A stretch of 16,750 nucleotides of DNA from DTU018 sp003444615 (GCA_049656905.1 JBASMO010000088.1:1-16750), one strand, 5' to 3'; counted from the first letter of the stretch, positions 5,519 to 13,806 are shown. The notes: generated by a model not told the origin, from the letters alone. Numbers and translations are program-made.

Positions 5519-7204
5519 TTACTTATCCTTGCTGGCAGCGATTTGTTCCAAGACAATTTCACGGAGTTGCCGTTTGAGCAATTTACCTACATTGCTCTCC
5601 GGTAATTCGTCCCATATTTCTATAACGGTGGGCCATTTATATTTGGCCAGCTGGGGCTTGCAGAATTCCATAAACTCCTCGGGAGTAGCTGTTTCTCCAG
5701 GTTGAAGGGATATATAAACGGCCACATTTTCGCCGCGTTTTTCATCGGGAATGCCAATGGCCGCAACTTTGTTAACTTTAGGATGGTGGTAAAAGATTTC
5801 TTCAACTTCCCGGGGATAGATATTATAGCCGCTGGAGATGATCATGTCTTTTTTGCGGTCTACCACAAAGAAATAGCCGTCCTCATCCATATAGGCTATA
5901 TCACCGGATTTCAGCCATCCGTCCGCAGTAATAGCCAGGGCCGTTTCCTCTGGTTTGTTATAGTATCCACTGGTAACCTGAGGACCTCTGAACCACATTT
6001 CGCCAGGCTGGCCAACCGGAGCATCTTCACCGGTATCAATATCTACTATGCGAATCTCAGTGTCAATCCAGCCAATGCCGATACTGCCTGGTTTACGGGG
6101 GCCGCCGTCTCCGTAAGGATTGAGATGGGTTTGAGGAGAAGTTTCTGACATACCGAATCCTTCACAGATCACGGCTCCGGATATTTCTTCAAAGCGGCGC
6201 AGGACTTCTACCGGCAGTGAAGCTCCTCCCGAAAACAGTCCCTTAAAACAGGTAAGATCGGTTTTAGCCAGATCTGGATGCTGGAGCATGCCTATATAAT
6301 GGGTAGGCACCAAGGGAGCAAAGTTAGGCTGGTAGAGGCGAATAGCTTCCAGCAGAGCATCAGGGGTGGGGCGGGGAATAAGTACATTGCGCCAGCCCAT
6401 GTAGACGGGCAGGTTCATAGCTACCTGCATGCCTAAAATATGAAAAACTGGTGTGGCGGCTAGCATGGTTCCTTCTCCCGGCTGCGCATCATAAATCCAG
6501 GCTCTGTACATTTGGATCATGGAACTCAAATTGCGATGGGTCAATATAGCTGCCTTAGGAAGGCCGGTGGTACCACCAGTGTACTGCAAAACAGCCACAT
6601 CATGCCAACCTACTTCTACCTGAGGAGGTTGAGCTGGATAATTGGTCAGACACCATTTAAAATCATAGACATCTTCGGCCTCGGGCAACGGGGCAGCTGG
6701 GATGGACCCTGCTTTATCCTCCGGTAAATAGTCGCCCAGTGAAGCCGATACTATCTGCTTAATGCCCGTTCTAGGCCGCAATGCCACCATGCGTTCCGTG
6801 AGCCAATCCATACAAATCAGGACTTTCGAGCCGGAATCATTATACTGGTATTCAAGTTCGCGGTCAGTGTACAAAGGATTATTCATTACTGCCACTGCCC
6901 CTAGTTTCAAAAGAGCAAAGTAAGCTACTACTATGTGAATGCAGTTGGGTAGCAGGATGGCTACCTTATCATCTTTTTGTACTCCGAAATCAGCCAGACA
7001 GGTAGCAAAACGGTCTACCATGTCTTTTAGATCCCGGTAGCTGATAAAATAACCTTGAAAAATAAGAGCGGTATGGTCGGGGTATTTTTGGGCCGAATTC
7101 TCAAGCATGTGGGGGATACATACTTTTTCATAATCAAGATTGGCTGGAACCTGTGAAGCATAGTGTTTGAGCCATGGCCTGTCTTCATATCTTATTTGCG
7201 ACAC
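5519..7204 (-). CDS. fadD: Medium/long-chain acyl-CoA synthetase (AMP-forming ligase)
   Basis: Adenylate-forming enzyme activating a carboxylic acid to its acyl-CoA using ATP and CoA. From the chosen start, residues 208-217 are the P-loop-like YTGGTTGLPK, 349-357 GFGMSETSP, 429-435 GWLKSGD with the ribose-binding Asp, 450-455 RKKDMI (hinge), 459-463 SGYNI, and K541 in NVGKLLKR is the catalytic lysine of the C-terminal domain. All are intact, and 561 residues is normal for the FadD-like group. The open frame extends to an ATG at 7234 that has no ribosome-binding site. GGAGGTG at 7220-7214 lies 9 bases before GTG 7204, so I chose that. The gene is divergent from the aldehyde/alcohol dehydrogenase operon, whose carboxylate product it could activate. 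Chain-length preference is not readable. Confidence 0.9.
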   Translation of the reverse strand: MSQIRYEDRPWLKHYASQVPANLDYEKVCIPHMLENSAQKYPDHTALIFQGYFISYRDLKDMVDRFATCLADFGVQKDDKVAILLPNCIHIVVAYFALLKLGAVAVMNNPLYTDRELEYQYNDSGSKVLICMDWLTERMVALRPRTGIKQIVSASLGDYLPEDKAGSIPAAPLPEAEDVYDFKWCLTNYPAQPPQVEVGWHDVAVLQYTGGTTGLPKAAILTHRNLSSMIQMYRAWIYDAQPGEGTMLAATPVFHILGMQVAMNLPVYMGWRNVLIPRPTPDALLEAIRLYQPNFAPLVPTHYIGMLQHPDLAKTDLTCFKGLFSGGASLPVEVLRRFEEISGAVICEGFGMSETSPQTHLNPYGDGGPRKPGSIGIGWIDTEIRIVDIDTGEDAPVGQPGEMWFRGPQVTSGYYNKPEETALAITADGWLKSGDIAYMDEDGYFFVVDRKKDMIISSGYNIYPREVEEIFYHHPKVNKVAAIGIPDEKRGENVAVYISLQPGETATPEEFMEFCKPQLAKYKWPTVIEIWDELPESNVGKLLKRQLREIVLEQIAASKDK

Positions 7205-7213
7205 CTTAACGAA

Positions 7214-7220
7214 CACCTCC
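7214..7220 (-). promoter_or_regulatory. Ribosome-binding site deciding the ligase start
   Basis: GGAGGTG on the minus strand, 9 bases before GTG 7204. It is inside the longer frame beginning at ATG 7234, which itself has no ribosome-binding site. Confidence 0.75.
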
Positions 7221-7660
7221 AAGCTTTTCCCCATTAGTTCACACTGTGTGCTGCTGATCTAATAATCCGTCAAATCACCTCCGGGCATTTTGTTCCTTAC
7301 TCAGATTATAGCTTATCGAGATAATCATTACGAACCGAAATAATACTTTTTTCAAAATACTCTGGCTTTACTGCGAATAATAGGCGAAAAGGCATGTGAC
7401 AAAGGAACTAAATAAAATAGCCAGTTGAAATATTACCTAGAGTAAGGAGGAGAGAGTATTCCCTTGACCCTTCATTACAGATTATGGTAACTTTCAATTA
7501 ACAAGGCTAGTCGGATGGTCGACCGGGGTTGACGATGATGACCAGTCTTGGCAACCCAGATGAGTGTCCTGCCTCGTTTCTACCTATGCTTAAACCAACT
7601 GTCCAGCACACAACCATGACCTATTCTATGTAAAGGAGGGATGTCATAAAGTGAGTAGGG

Positions 7661-7690
7661 GATGTTAGAAGTATCATTCATACTAACATC
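7661..7690 (+). other. Leader hairpin upstream of aldehyde dehydrogenase
   Basis: GATGTT (7661-7666) pairs with AACATC (7685-7690), and AGTAT (7670-7674) pairs with ATACT (7680-7684), around the loop CATTC. A 3-base bulge (AGA) separates the two stem parts on the left side. It is followed by TTAGTTTG rather than a clean T-run, so it might be an attenuator or processing structure. It lies 77 bases before the gene start. Confidence 0.4.
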
Positions 7691-7767
7691 TTAGTTTGAT
7701 CATTCCCATGTTCAAAGGCAGGTGCAAGCAATGTCTAGGGACTTGCATCAGGTTTAAGGGGGAGTAA

Positions 7768-9291
7768 ATGATGAGTAATATCATGGAATACCAGATGTTT
7801 ATTGATGGTGAATGGACTCCAGGATTTTCAGGAGACAGGATGGAAGTGATCAATCCTGCCACCCAGGAACTGGTAGCTACTGTGCCCCGGGGTACCAGGG
7901 AAGATGTGGACCGGGCTCTGGATTCGGCCCGCCAGAGTTTTGAGTCGGGAATCTGGGCTGACAAATCCATAGAAGAAAGAGCCCAGGTACTCATGAACGC
8001 TGCTATGCTGGTAGTAGCCAATAAAGAGCGACTGGGTTATCTGGAGTCTCTGACTTCGGGAGCTACTATCCGCCGGACTACTACCGTGGATGTGGCTGAG
8101 GTGGCGGGTACTCTCTTGTTAACGGCTATGATCGCCAAAGAACTGCCCAAAGTAGAACATACCTTCTTTTCCCCTCCCTGGGTGGCCCCCATGCACTCTT
8201 TCTGGAAACGAGAACCAGTAGGAGTGTGTGCCGGCATAACCCCTTGGAACTTTCCGCTGATTCTGGCTATTTATAAAATTGCTCCCGCCCTGGCTATGGG
8301 AAACAGTATAGTTTTGAAACCAGCCAGTATTACACCTGTTACCACCTTGGAGCTGGCCAAAATTCTCAGTGAGGCCGGTGTTCCTCCGGGAGTTTTTAAT
8401 GTTATTACGGGCCCGGGCTCTTCCATGGGCAATTACCTGGCCGGTCATCCTGAAGTTGACAAAATAGCTTTTACCGGCTCCACGGAGGTGGGGCGCCAGA
8501 TTGCCCATCAGGCCGCGGATACCATAAAGCGGGTGACTCTGGAGCTCGGCGGCAAATCTCCCATTATAGTGCTGGATGATGCTGATATGGAGGTAGCCGC
8601 CAATATGTGCCTGTTGGGATTCCTCTTCCATTCCGGCCAGGTTTGTGAATCGGGCACCAGATTATTTGTACCTCGTTCTATGCAGGATGAATTGGTGGAG
8701 CGTATGATTGCCAAGATCAAAAAAATGGTGATTGGCAATCAGCTGGATATGGAAACGGATTTAGGACCTATAGCCAGCCAGGAGCAATTGAATACTATCT
8801 GTCGCTATGTGCAGATCGGTAAGGAAGAAGGGGCTCAGCTGGCTTATGGCGGCAATAGGATGACTGAAGGGATCTACGAGAAGGGCTTTTTCCATGAACC
8901 TACCATTTTCATAAATTGTAATAATAAGATGACCCAGGTAAGGGAAGAAATTTTTGGCCCCGTACAGTGTGTTATTCCCTATGACGATGTGGATGAAGCC
9001 ATAGCTATGGCCAATGACAGCATTTACGGCCTGGGCGGAGGCATATGCAGCACTAATGCCAGCCGTGCTCAAAAGTTGGCTACCCGGCTCCGAACGGGAA
9101 CGGTTTGGATCAATACCTGGCATGTTTTGCGCCCGGATGCACCTTTTGGTGGATACAAACAAAGTGGTTATGGACGTGAGTGTTCCTATCACTCTCTAAT
9201 GGCCTACAGCGAGGTCAAACACATCTGCCAGGATCTAACCCCGGATGGTGATGACAAATTAATGAACCTGTTAATCGGGTTAAATCGCTGA
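7768..9291 (+). CDS. NAD(P)-dependent aldehyde dehydrogenase
   Basis: Oxidises an aldehyde to the carboxylate in the cytosol. 507 residues, the usual length. Family residues are all present: N161 in ITPWNFP (oxyanion), K184 in VLKPAS (cofactor), E259 in LELGGKSP (general base), catalytic C293 in GQVCESGTR, E394 in EEIFGPV, and the C-terminal PFGGYKQSGYGRE. The coenzyme-binding GSTEVG lies near residue 237. ATG 7768 follows AAGGGGGAG; a second ATG follows immediately, so the start may be one codon later. It is 28 bases upstream of an iron alcohol dehydrogenase on the same strand, a probable operon for alcohol oxidation to acid. The substrate is unknown. It is not a CoA-acylating enzyme of the EutE type, judged by the classical ALDH motifs. 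Confidence 0.92.
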   Translation: MMSNIMEYQMFIDGEWTPGFSGDRMEVINPATQELVATVPRGTREDVDRALDSARQSFESGIWADKSIEERAQVLMNAAMLVVANKERLGYLESLTSGATIRRTTTVDVAEVAGTLLLTAMIAKELPKVEHTFFSPPWVAPMHSFWKREPVGVCAGITPWNFPLILAIYKIAPALAMGNSIVLKPASITPVTTLELAKILSEAGVPPGVFNVITGPGSSMGNYLAGHPEVDKIAFTGSTEVGRQIAHQAADTIKRVTLELGGKSPIIVLDDADMEVAANMCLLGFLFHSGQVCESGTRLFVPRSMQDELVERMIAKIKKMVIGNQLDMETDLGPIASQEQLNTICRYVQIGKEEGAQLAYGGNRMTEGIYEKGFFHEPTIFINCNNKMTQVREEIFGPVQCVIPYDDVDEAIAMANDSIYGLGGGICSTNASRAQKLATRLRTGTVWINTWHVLRPDAPFGGYKQSGYGRECSYHSLMAYSEVKHICQDLTPDGDDKLMNLLIGLNR

Positions 9292-9319
9292 GCAGGTCAT
9301 AAGAGAGGAGGTTTTAAAG

Positions 9320-10507
9320 ATGGCTACACCTAAATATTTTATGTGGGATTATCGCAGCGTGGTAGAAGTAGGTTCCGGATGTCGGACCTTTATACCCCAG
9401 CGTTTTATGGACATGGGATGCAAACGTATAGGGCTTATCACTGATGCTGGTATAGTCAGTGCTGGCATAGTGGAGCAGGTGGAAGATATATTTACTGCTC
9501 AGGGGCAGCCTAGGATTGTAGGTATTTATGACAAGATTGAGCCGGATGCAGTAATGCGGGTTGTAAATGACTGTGCCCGTTGGTGCAGGGAATTGGCCGT
9601 AGATGGTTTACTGGCTGTAGGCGGCGGAAGTGTTCTGGATACAGTTAAGGGAGTTAAATTCCTCCTGGGCATGGGGGAAATTGACATAAAAGAGGTCATG
9701 CCCGGTAATATCGGTCCTTACATGCGCCCCCTGGGGCAACCCCTAAATGTGCCGCATATAGCAGTGCCTACTACCGCTGGAACCGGTTCGGAATCATCGC
9801 CCATAGCAGTCATATACAATGAAGATACCAAGGTAAAAGGTGATCTGCTTCATCCTTATCTGCCGGCTGATTATGCTTTTTTGGATCCTGATTTTACCTT
9901 GGGGCTTCCTCCCAAAATGACGGCTGACACTGGATTTGATGCTTTGTCCCATGCGGTTGAAGCCATTAGTTCGCCGGGCACAAACTGTATGATTGATGCC
10001 TTATCTATTCAGGCGATTAAACTTATCTGCCAGTACTTGCCCATTGCGGTTGAGAACGGGAAAAACCTGGAAGCCCGCACCAAGATGCTGGTAGCCAGCA
10101 ACATGGCTATCATGTCCTTTGCTATGTCCGGCTTATTCTATCCTATTCATAATGTAGCCCATGCGGTGGGAGGACAACTGCGTGTTCCTCATGGGGAAGC
10201 TAATGCCGTGCTTATTCCCATATTGATGGAGCAGTACCCCAAGCACTATTTGAACAATGCTACAGTGTTGGCGGATGCCTTTGGGGTAAATACTGCAGGT
10301 ATGACCGGAGAAGAGATGGTAACCGCTGCTGCTCAGAAGGTAAAAGAGCTGCAGCAGAAATGCGGAGTCAAGCCTAAGTTTACGCAGAATATTGATGAGG
10401 AAACCCGGGAACTCATGTACTGGGCAGTTAAGTTCGACCCAGCTGGACTCTTTTACCCACTTCCGGATGAGGTTATCCGGGGCTGCATTGCAGATGCTTA
10501 TGAATAA
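9320..10507 (+). CDS. Iron-containing alcohol dehydrogenase
   Basis: Group III (Fe-dependent) alcohol dehydrogenase interconverting a primary alcohol and aldehyde with NAD(H). 395 residues, typical for the family. GGGSVLDTVKG (about 99-109) is the dinucleotide-binding signature, and PTTAGTGSESSPIAV follows. The metal ligands can be aligned by spacing with FucO: D207 and H211 in FDALSHAVE, H277 in PIHNVAH, and H291 in PHGEANAV; H281 is also conserved. ATG 9320 follows AGAGGAGG. It is the second gene of the operon with the aldehyde dehydrogenase. Downstream are dispersed repeats rather than another gene, and no clean terminator was seen. Confidence 0.92.
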   Translation: MATPKYFMWDYRSVVEVGSGCRTFIPQRFMDMGCKRIGLITDAGIVSAGIVEQVEDIFTAQGQPRIVGIYDKIEPDAVMRVVNDCARWCRELAVDGLLAVGGGSVLDTVKGVKFLLGMGEIDIKEVMPGNIGPYMRPLGQPLNVPHIAVPTTAGTGSESSPIAVIYNEDTKVKGDLLHPYLPADYAFLDPDFTLGLPPKMTADTGFDALSHAVEAISSPGTNCMIDALSIQAIKLICQYLPIAVENGKNLEARTKMLVASNMAIMSFAMSGLFYPIHNVAHAVGGQLRVPHGEANAVLIPILMEQYPKHYLNNATVLADAFGVNTAGMTGEEMVTAAAQKVKELQQKCGVKPKFTQNIDEETRELMYWAVKFDPAGLFYPLPDEVIRGCIADAYE

Positions 10508-10554
10508 AATCAGGTGAGGCGAGATGGCCCCTGCCCTTCGGGATTCACTGTTAA

Positions 10555-10581
10555 GGCGAGGAGCAGCAACGAAGCAATCTC
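10555..10581 (+). repeat. Half copy of the TGCGAG/GCAATCTC dispersed repeat
   Basis: GGCGAGGAGC at 10555-10564 and GAAGCAATCTC at 10571-10581 match one arm of the element at 1402-1513 (compare the reverse complement of 1480-1513). The opposite arm is missing. It directly adjoins the fold-back element at 10599, so the second element may have interrupted or replaced the other half. Confidence 0.55.
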
Positions 10582-10598
10582 TATGTGGACGCTAACCA

Positions 10599-10851
10599 CG
10601 GCTTTGCAGGAGTGTTAGCCGGCTCGCTCCAAGACTCCTTGCCTGCAACACATCGGCTTACTTCGGTGCGAAGCGGACCGCTCGGAATTCGGCATCCATG
10701 CACTCAGTCCTCGCTGCTCGAAACCTCCTGTTTCTCGCCCCGCTTCGCAGCCCTCAGTTTCGCCGTGTGTTGCAACGGCTCGTCGTACGTCACTCGCCCG
10801 GCTAATACTCTTGCTTAAGCCGACCAGCAATGCTTTCATTCATCGCGGTCT
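10599..10851 (+). mobile_element. MITE-like fold-back element, copy A
   Basis: A non-coding repeat whose inverted partner is at 16498-16750. Over 10600-10837 the two copies differ at 9 positions including one 1-base indel (about 96% identity). Weaker similarity, 18 of 24, runs on to 10851. The unit has terminal inverted repeats: GCAGGAGTGTTAGCCGG (10606-10622) against CCGGCTAATACTCTTGC (10798-10814), 15 of 17 pairing, preceded on both sides by CGGCTT. The arms continue inward with imperfect pairing (TGCAACACA against TGTGTTGCA; GAAGC against GCTTC). No transposase is encoded. The small frames inside are in matching positions in both copies but look incidental. A structured RNA is an alternative reading. 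Confidence 0.75.
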
Positions 10852-10869
10852 CTAAACTCATTCATAGAA

Positions 10870-10904
10870 AAGGAGCTCAACACCTTATGGCAGTTGAGCT
10901 CCTT
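10870..10904 (-). terminator. Rho-independent terminator of glutamate dehydrogenase
   Basis: AAGGAGCTCAAC (10870-10881) and GTTGAGCTCCTT (10893-10904) form a perfect 12-bp stem with an 11-base loop. In the minus-strand sense the stem is followed by TTCTATG, adding to the TT at the stem end, 21 bases past the gene's stop codon. Confidence 0.82.
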
Positions 10905-10925
10905 GATTTACTTCTAAGGATTTGT

Positions 10926-12212
10926 TTAGACCCAGCCTCTCATTTTAACGGCTTGAGCTACCCGGTTGATGGAAATTACATAAGCCGCATCCCGCATATA
11001 CAGGCTGCTTTTCTTAGCCAAATCATTAACGGCATGGAAGGCAGAGGTCATCTTAGTGTCCAACTTTTCCAATACCTCGTCTTTTTCCCAGTAGTAGTTA
11101 GCATTGCTCTGCACCTGTTCAAAATAGCTGCAGGTTACTCCGCCGGCATTGGCCAAAAAGTCGGGAATCAGGTAAATGCCCCGCTGTTTTATTATTTCAT
11201 CGGCTTCCGGAGTAGTGGGGCCGTTAGCTCCTTCCACTATCATTTTCACTTGGGGACTTATTTTGTTTACATTATCAGGAGTTATCTGGTTTTCCAGGGC
11301 GGCTGGAATTAAAATATCCACGTCTTCTTCCAGCCAGGCCATGGCATCCAATACCTTATAGCCCAGATCCCGGGCTTTTTCTTTACTGATGCCGCCGTAA
11401 GTATCAGTGATACCGCGGAGTTCGTTGACATTAATTCCTTCTTTCTTCTGGAAAGTATATCCCTTACGGTCTACATTGTCCCAGCAGGACACCGCGGTCA
11501 CTGTCCCACCCAACTGGCAGAATAGTTGGGCCGCATACTGGGCTACATTGCCGAATCCCTGAATACTAGCGGTAGTGCCTTTAATATCGACATTCCGATC
11601 CTGCAAAGCTTCACGAAGGGTATAGATTACACCATAACCGGTAGCTTCAGTGCGCCCCAGTGATCCGCCCATACCCACCGGCTTACCGGTAATAAAACCG
11701 GGATAATGTCCTCCGGTAATAGTTTCAAATTCATCCAGCATCCACAGCATATGTTTGCTGCTGGACATAACATCGGGAGCCGGAACGTCCGCATCTGGGC
11801 CGACATTTTTAGCTACCTGGCGGACCCAGCCGCGGCACAGCCTTTCCTGCTCTTTTTCGGACATAGTGCGGGGATCACAGATAATACCGCCTTTTCCTCC
11901 ACCGAGAGGAATATCTACAACCGCGCATTTCCAGGTCATCCACATGGCCAGAGCCCGCACCGTATCCGCAGTCTCCTGGGGATGGAAACGTATGCCTCCT
12001 TTGGCTGGGCCACGGGCGTCATTGTGCTGAACACGAAAACCGCGGAATATTTTGGTGCTTCCATCGTCCATATGCACCGGGATTAAGAAATGATACTCGC
12101 GCAGTGGCTGGCGCAGTAAATCCCGAGTGGGCTGGTCCAGGCCAATGATATCTGCTACTCTATCGAATTGGGCCTGGGCATTGACATAAGGGTTATACAC
12201 ACCTTCACTCAT
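10926..12212 (-). CDS. gdhA: Glutamate dehydrogenase
   Basis: Hexameric-type Glu/Leu/Phe/Val dehydrogenase converting glutamate to 2-oxoglutarate and ammonia with NAD(P). From the chosen start there are 428 residues, normal for the roughly 45-50 kDa class. K71 (GPAKGGIRFHP), K95 (WMTWKCA), K107 (GGGKGGI) and D147 (VPAPDV) keep exactly the 24-12-40 spacing of the substrate and catalytic residues K89, K113, K125 and D165 of the Clostridium symbiosum enzyme. The nucleotide-binding loop is GFGNVAQ. Cofactor preference is not decided. The frame extends to 12248, but GAGGAGG lies 8 bases before ATG 12212 and the added residues are unlike the family. It is monocistronic, with its own extended -10 promoter and terminator, and divergent from the Ntn hydrolase gene. 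Confidence 0.94.
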   Translation of the reverse strand: MSEGVYNPYVNAQAQFDRVADIIGLDQPTRDLLRQPLREYHFLIPVHMDDGSTKIFRGFRVQHNDARGPAKGGIRFHPQETADTVRALAMWMTWKCAVVDIPLGGGKGGIICDPRTMSEKEQERLCRGWVRQVAKNVGPDADVPAPDVMSSSKHMLWMLDEFETITGGHYPGFITGKPVGMGGSLGRTEATGYGVIYTLREALQDRNVDIKGTTASIQGFGNVAQYAAQLFCQLGGTVTAVSCWDNVDRKGYTFQKKEGINVNELRGITDTYGGISKEKARDLGYKVLDAMAWLEEDVDILIPAALENQITPDNVNKISPQVKMIVEGANGPTTPEADEIIKQRGIYLIPDFLANAGGVTCSYFEQVQSNANYYWEKDEVLEKLDTKMTSAFHAVNDLAKKSSLYMRDAAYVISINRVAQAVKMRGWV

Positions 12213-12257
12213 TGATATAGCCTCCTCAATAATATAAAAAAACTGCAATTATGCAAA

Positions 12258-12266
12258 ATTATAGCA
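12258..12266 (-). promoter_or_regulatory. Extended -10 promoter of glutamate dehydrogenase
   Basis: The minus strand reads TGCTATAAT (12266-12258), a consensus -10 with the extended TGn. The -35 region is weak (TGTTGT at 17-base spacing). Transcription would start near 12251, giving a leader of about 38 bases. Confidence 0.6.
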
Positions 12267-12346
12267 TTTCACATAAAAGGACAACAGGTTAAATGAAGTA
12301 AGTATACAATATTCAATTATCAACGCAGTAATGAGGTAAAATTATA

Positions 12347-12365
12347 ATACCTTATTATAAGGTAT
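12347..12365. promoter_or_regulatory. 19-bp operator-like palindrome overlapping a TATAAT box
   Basis: ATACCTTATTATAAGGTAT is a perfect palindrome around a single central base. It overlaps a plus-strand TATAAT at 12343-12348 that could be the -10 of the Ntn hydrolase / glycerate kinase operon, though its -35 is poor. A repressor bound here would block that promoter. No regulator gene lies nearby. Confidence 0.5.
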
Positions 12366-12414
12366 GTTACCCAGCACACATGATAAAATCTTATATAGAA
12401 GGGGGGCCGTTCCT

Positions 12415-13806
12415 ATGTGTGACACCATGGTTGCTATGAGTGATGTTAGCCGAGATGGCCGGATCTATTTTGCCAAAAACAGTGACCGGCAGCCCAATGA
12501 ACCTCACATAATGATACAGGTACCCAGGCGTAAGTACCCGGCTGGAACCAAAGTGCGCTGCACCTATATTGAAATAGAACAGGTAGAAGAAACCTACGCA
12601 GTTATGCTCTTAAAACCTTCCTGGATATGGGGATGTGAAATGGGCTGCAATGAGTTTGGCCTTAATATTGGCAATGAAGCAGTTTTTACCCGTGAGAAAT
12701 ATGAACCCACCGGCTTAATCGGTATGGATTTAATAAGACTGGCCTTGGAGCGGTGCCGTTCCAGTCAAGAGGCTTTAGAACTTATCATAGAACTGCTGGA
12801 TCGGTATGGACAGGGGGGAAACTGTGGATATGAAAAACCCTTTACCTACCATAACTCATTTCTGATCACTGATCCAAAGGAAGCCTGGGTCTTGGAAACA
12901 GCGGGAAAGTATTGGGTGGCCCAAAAGGTGAACGATATCAGAGCCATTTCCAATGGCCTAACTATTGGCTCAGATTATGACCTTTCCCATCCCGACTTGA
13001 TAAAACATGCCCTAGAAAAAAGATGGTGTAAATCAGCAGCGGACTTCGATTTTGCTGGCTGCTACAAAGATAAGTTGTTCACTTATTTCAGCCGGTCCCG
13101 TGAGCGGTGTAACTGTAGTCAACTGGAACTGGAAGCCAAGCGGGGAGAAATTGATGAAAGCGTTATGATGGACATCTTGCGCTCCCACCAACCCGGCATA
13201 GAAGGAAGCCAGTTTCAGAGAGCTTCTTTGCATAGTGTTTGCATGCATGGAGGTGGACCAATTGGAGACCACACTACCGGCAGCTATGTGGCCTGTTTGT
13301 CGGGAAAAAGCAGCCTTTACTGGGTAACCGGGGCTTCAACTCCCTGTCTGGCTATGTTTAAGCCCTTATGGTGGGTAGAAAACAATCCTCTTCTATTCCG
13401 GGAAGACCAGCAAGAGGAAGCGGTGGATTACTGGCGGCAGCGAGAAAGATTCCATCGGATGGTTATCAATGGCCAGATAATCGACTTAGACGATTATTTA
13501 GCGCAGAGAAACCAGCTGGAGGGATTCTGGAGAGAGACCGCTCATCGTCTGGATGCCCAAGGGGCGGGGGATGATGAAAAAATAAAGTTTATGAGTGAGG
13601 CCTGGCAGCAAGAAGCTCAGGTAATACAAGAGTTTATTGATAAAAATAAAGACCAGCCGGCACGCCCCAGGGGCAATCTCTATTATCGCCGTTACTGGCG
13701 CCGTCAAACAGAACGTCTCTATCAATCCAGTGGCTGGGAATCCGAGGATGAAACTGAGGAAATGGTAGATATCTTCAAATTAACCAGAGGGAGGTGCAGG
13801 TATTGA
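12415..13806 (+). CDS. Secernin / peptidase C69-like Ntn hydrolase
   Basis: 463 residues beginning MCDTMVAMSDVSRDGRIYFA and then KNSDRQPNEP. This is the N-terminus of the C69/U34 dipeptidase and secernin group, where removal of Met exposes Cys2 as the N-terminal nucleophile. Family substrates are dipeptides or other amides; the substrate here is unknown. NEFGLNIGNEAVFT, GLIGMDLIRLALERC and SFLITDPKEAWVLETAGKYW are further family-like blocks. The C-terminal quarter is charged and probably helical. The frame extends to 12364, but that would bury the catalytic Cys. AAGGGGGG lies about 9 bases before ATG 12415, so I chose it. The stop overlaps the glycerate kinase ATG by one base (TGATG), so the two are translationally coupled. 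No signal peptide, so it is cytosolic. Confidence 0.85.
   Translation: MCDTMVAMSDVSRDGRIYFAKNSDRQPNEPHIMIQVPRRKYPAGTKVRCTYIEIEQVEETYAVMLLKPSWIWGCEMGCNEFGLNIGNEAVFTREKYEPTGLIGMDLIRLALERCRSSQEALELIIELLDRYGQGGNCGYEKPFTYHNSFLITDPKEAWVLETAGKYWVAQKVNDIRAISNGLTIGSDYDLSHPDLIKHALEKRWCKSAADFDFAGCYKDKLFTYFSRSRERCNCSQLELEAKRGEIDESVMMDILRSHQPGIEGSQFQRASLHSVCMHGGGPIGDHTTGSYVACLSGKSSLYWVTGASTPCLAMFKPLWWVENNPLLFREDQQEEAVDYWRQRERFHRMVINGQIIDLDDYLAQRNQLEGFWRETAHRLDAQGAGDDEKIKFMSEAWQQEAQVIQEFIDKNKDQPARPRGNLYYRRYWRRQTERLYQSSGWESEDETEEMVDIFKLTRGRCRY

Larger units (their letters stand above)
7205..7767. other. Divergent intergenic control region between ligase and aldehyde dehydrogenase
   Basis: No gene seen in about 560 bp. 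On the minus strand a TATAAT box lies at 7310-7305, with a poor -35 (TCGTAA), and could serve the ligase. A GGAGGTGAT ribosome-binding-like sequence near 7282-7274 is followed only by a 4-codon frame. On the plus side GGGTTG (7526-7531) and CAACCC (7552-7557) are inverted, GGTCGACC (7517-7524) is palindromic, and an AAAGGAGGG at 7631-7639 precedes only tiny frames. I found no convincing sigma-54 (-24/-12) promoter. Confidence 0.5.

Noticed and set aside
5702..6148. 148-codon plus-strand frame inside the acyl-CoA ligase
   Set aside because: Antisense shadow of an intact ligase gene; no independent coding evidence.
7700..7760. Sigma-54-like -24/-12 promoter before aldehyde dehydrogenase (AAAGGCAGGTGCAAGCAATG)
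   Set aside because: The GG and GC dinucleotides are one base too close for the strict sigma-54 spacing.
8119..8631. Long minus-strand frame (170 codons) inside aldehyde dehydrogenase
   Set aside because: It is antisense to a clearly real gene with all catalytic motifs; no family resemblance or ribosome-binding site.
10585..10839. Open frames of 74-77 codons on both strands within the fold-back element
   Set aside because: They lie wholly within a non-coding repeat, lack ribosome-binding sites and are Ser/Arg/Cys-rich as expected from GC-rich repeat DNA.
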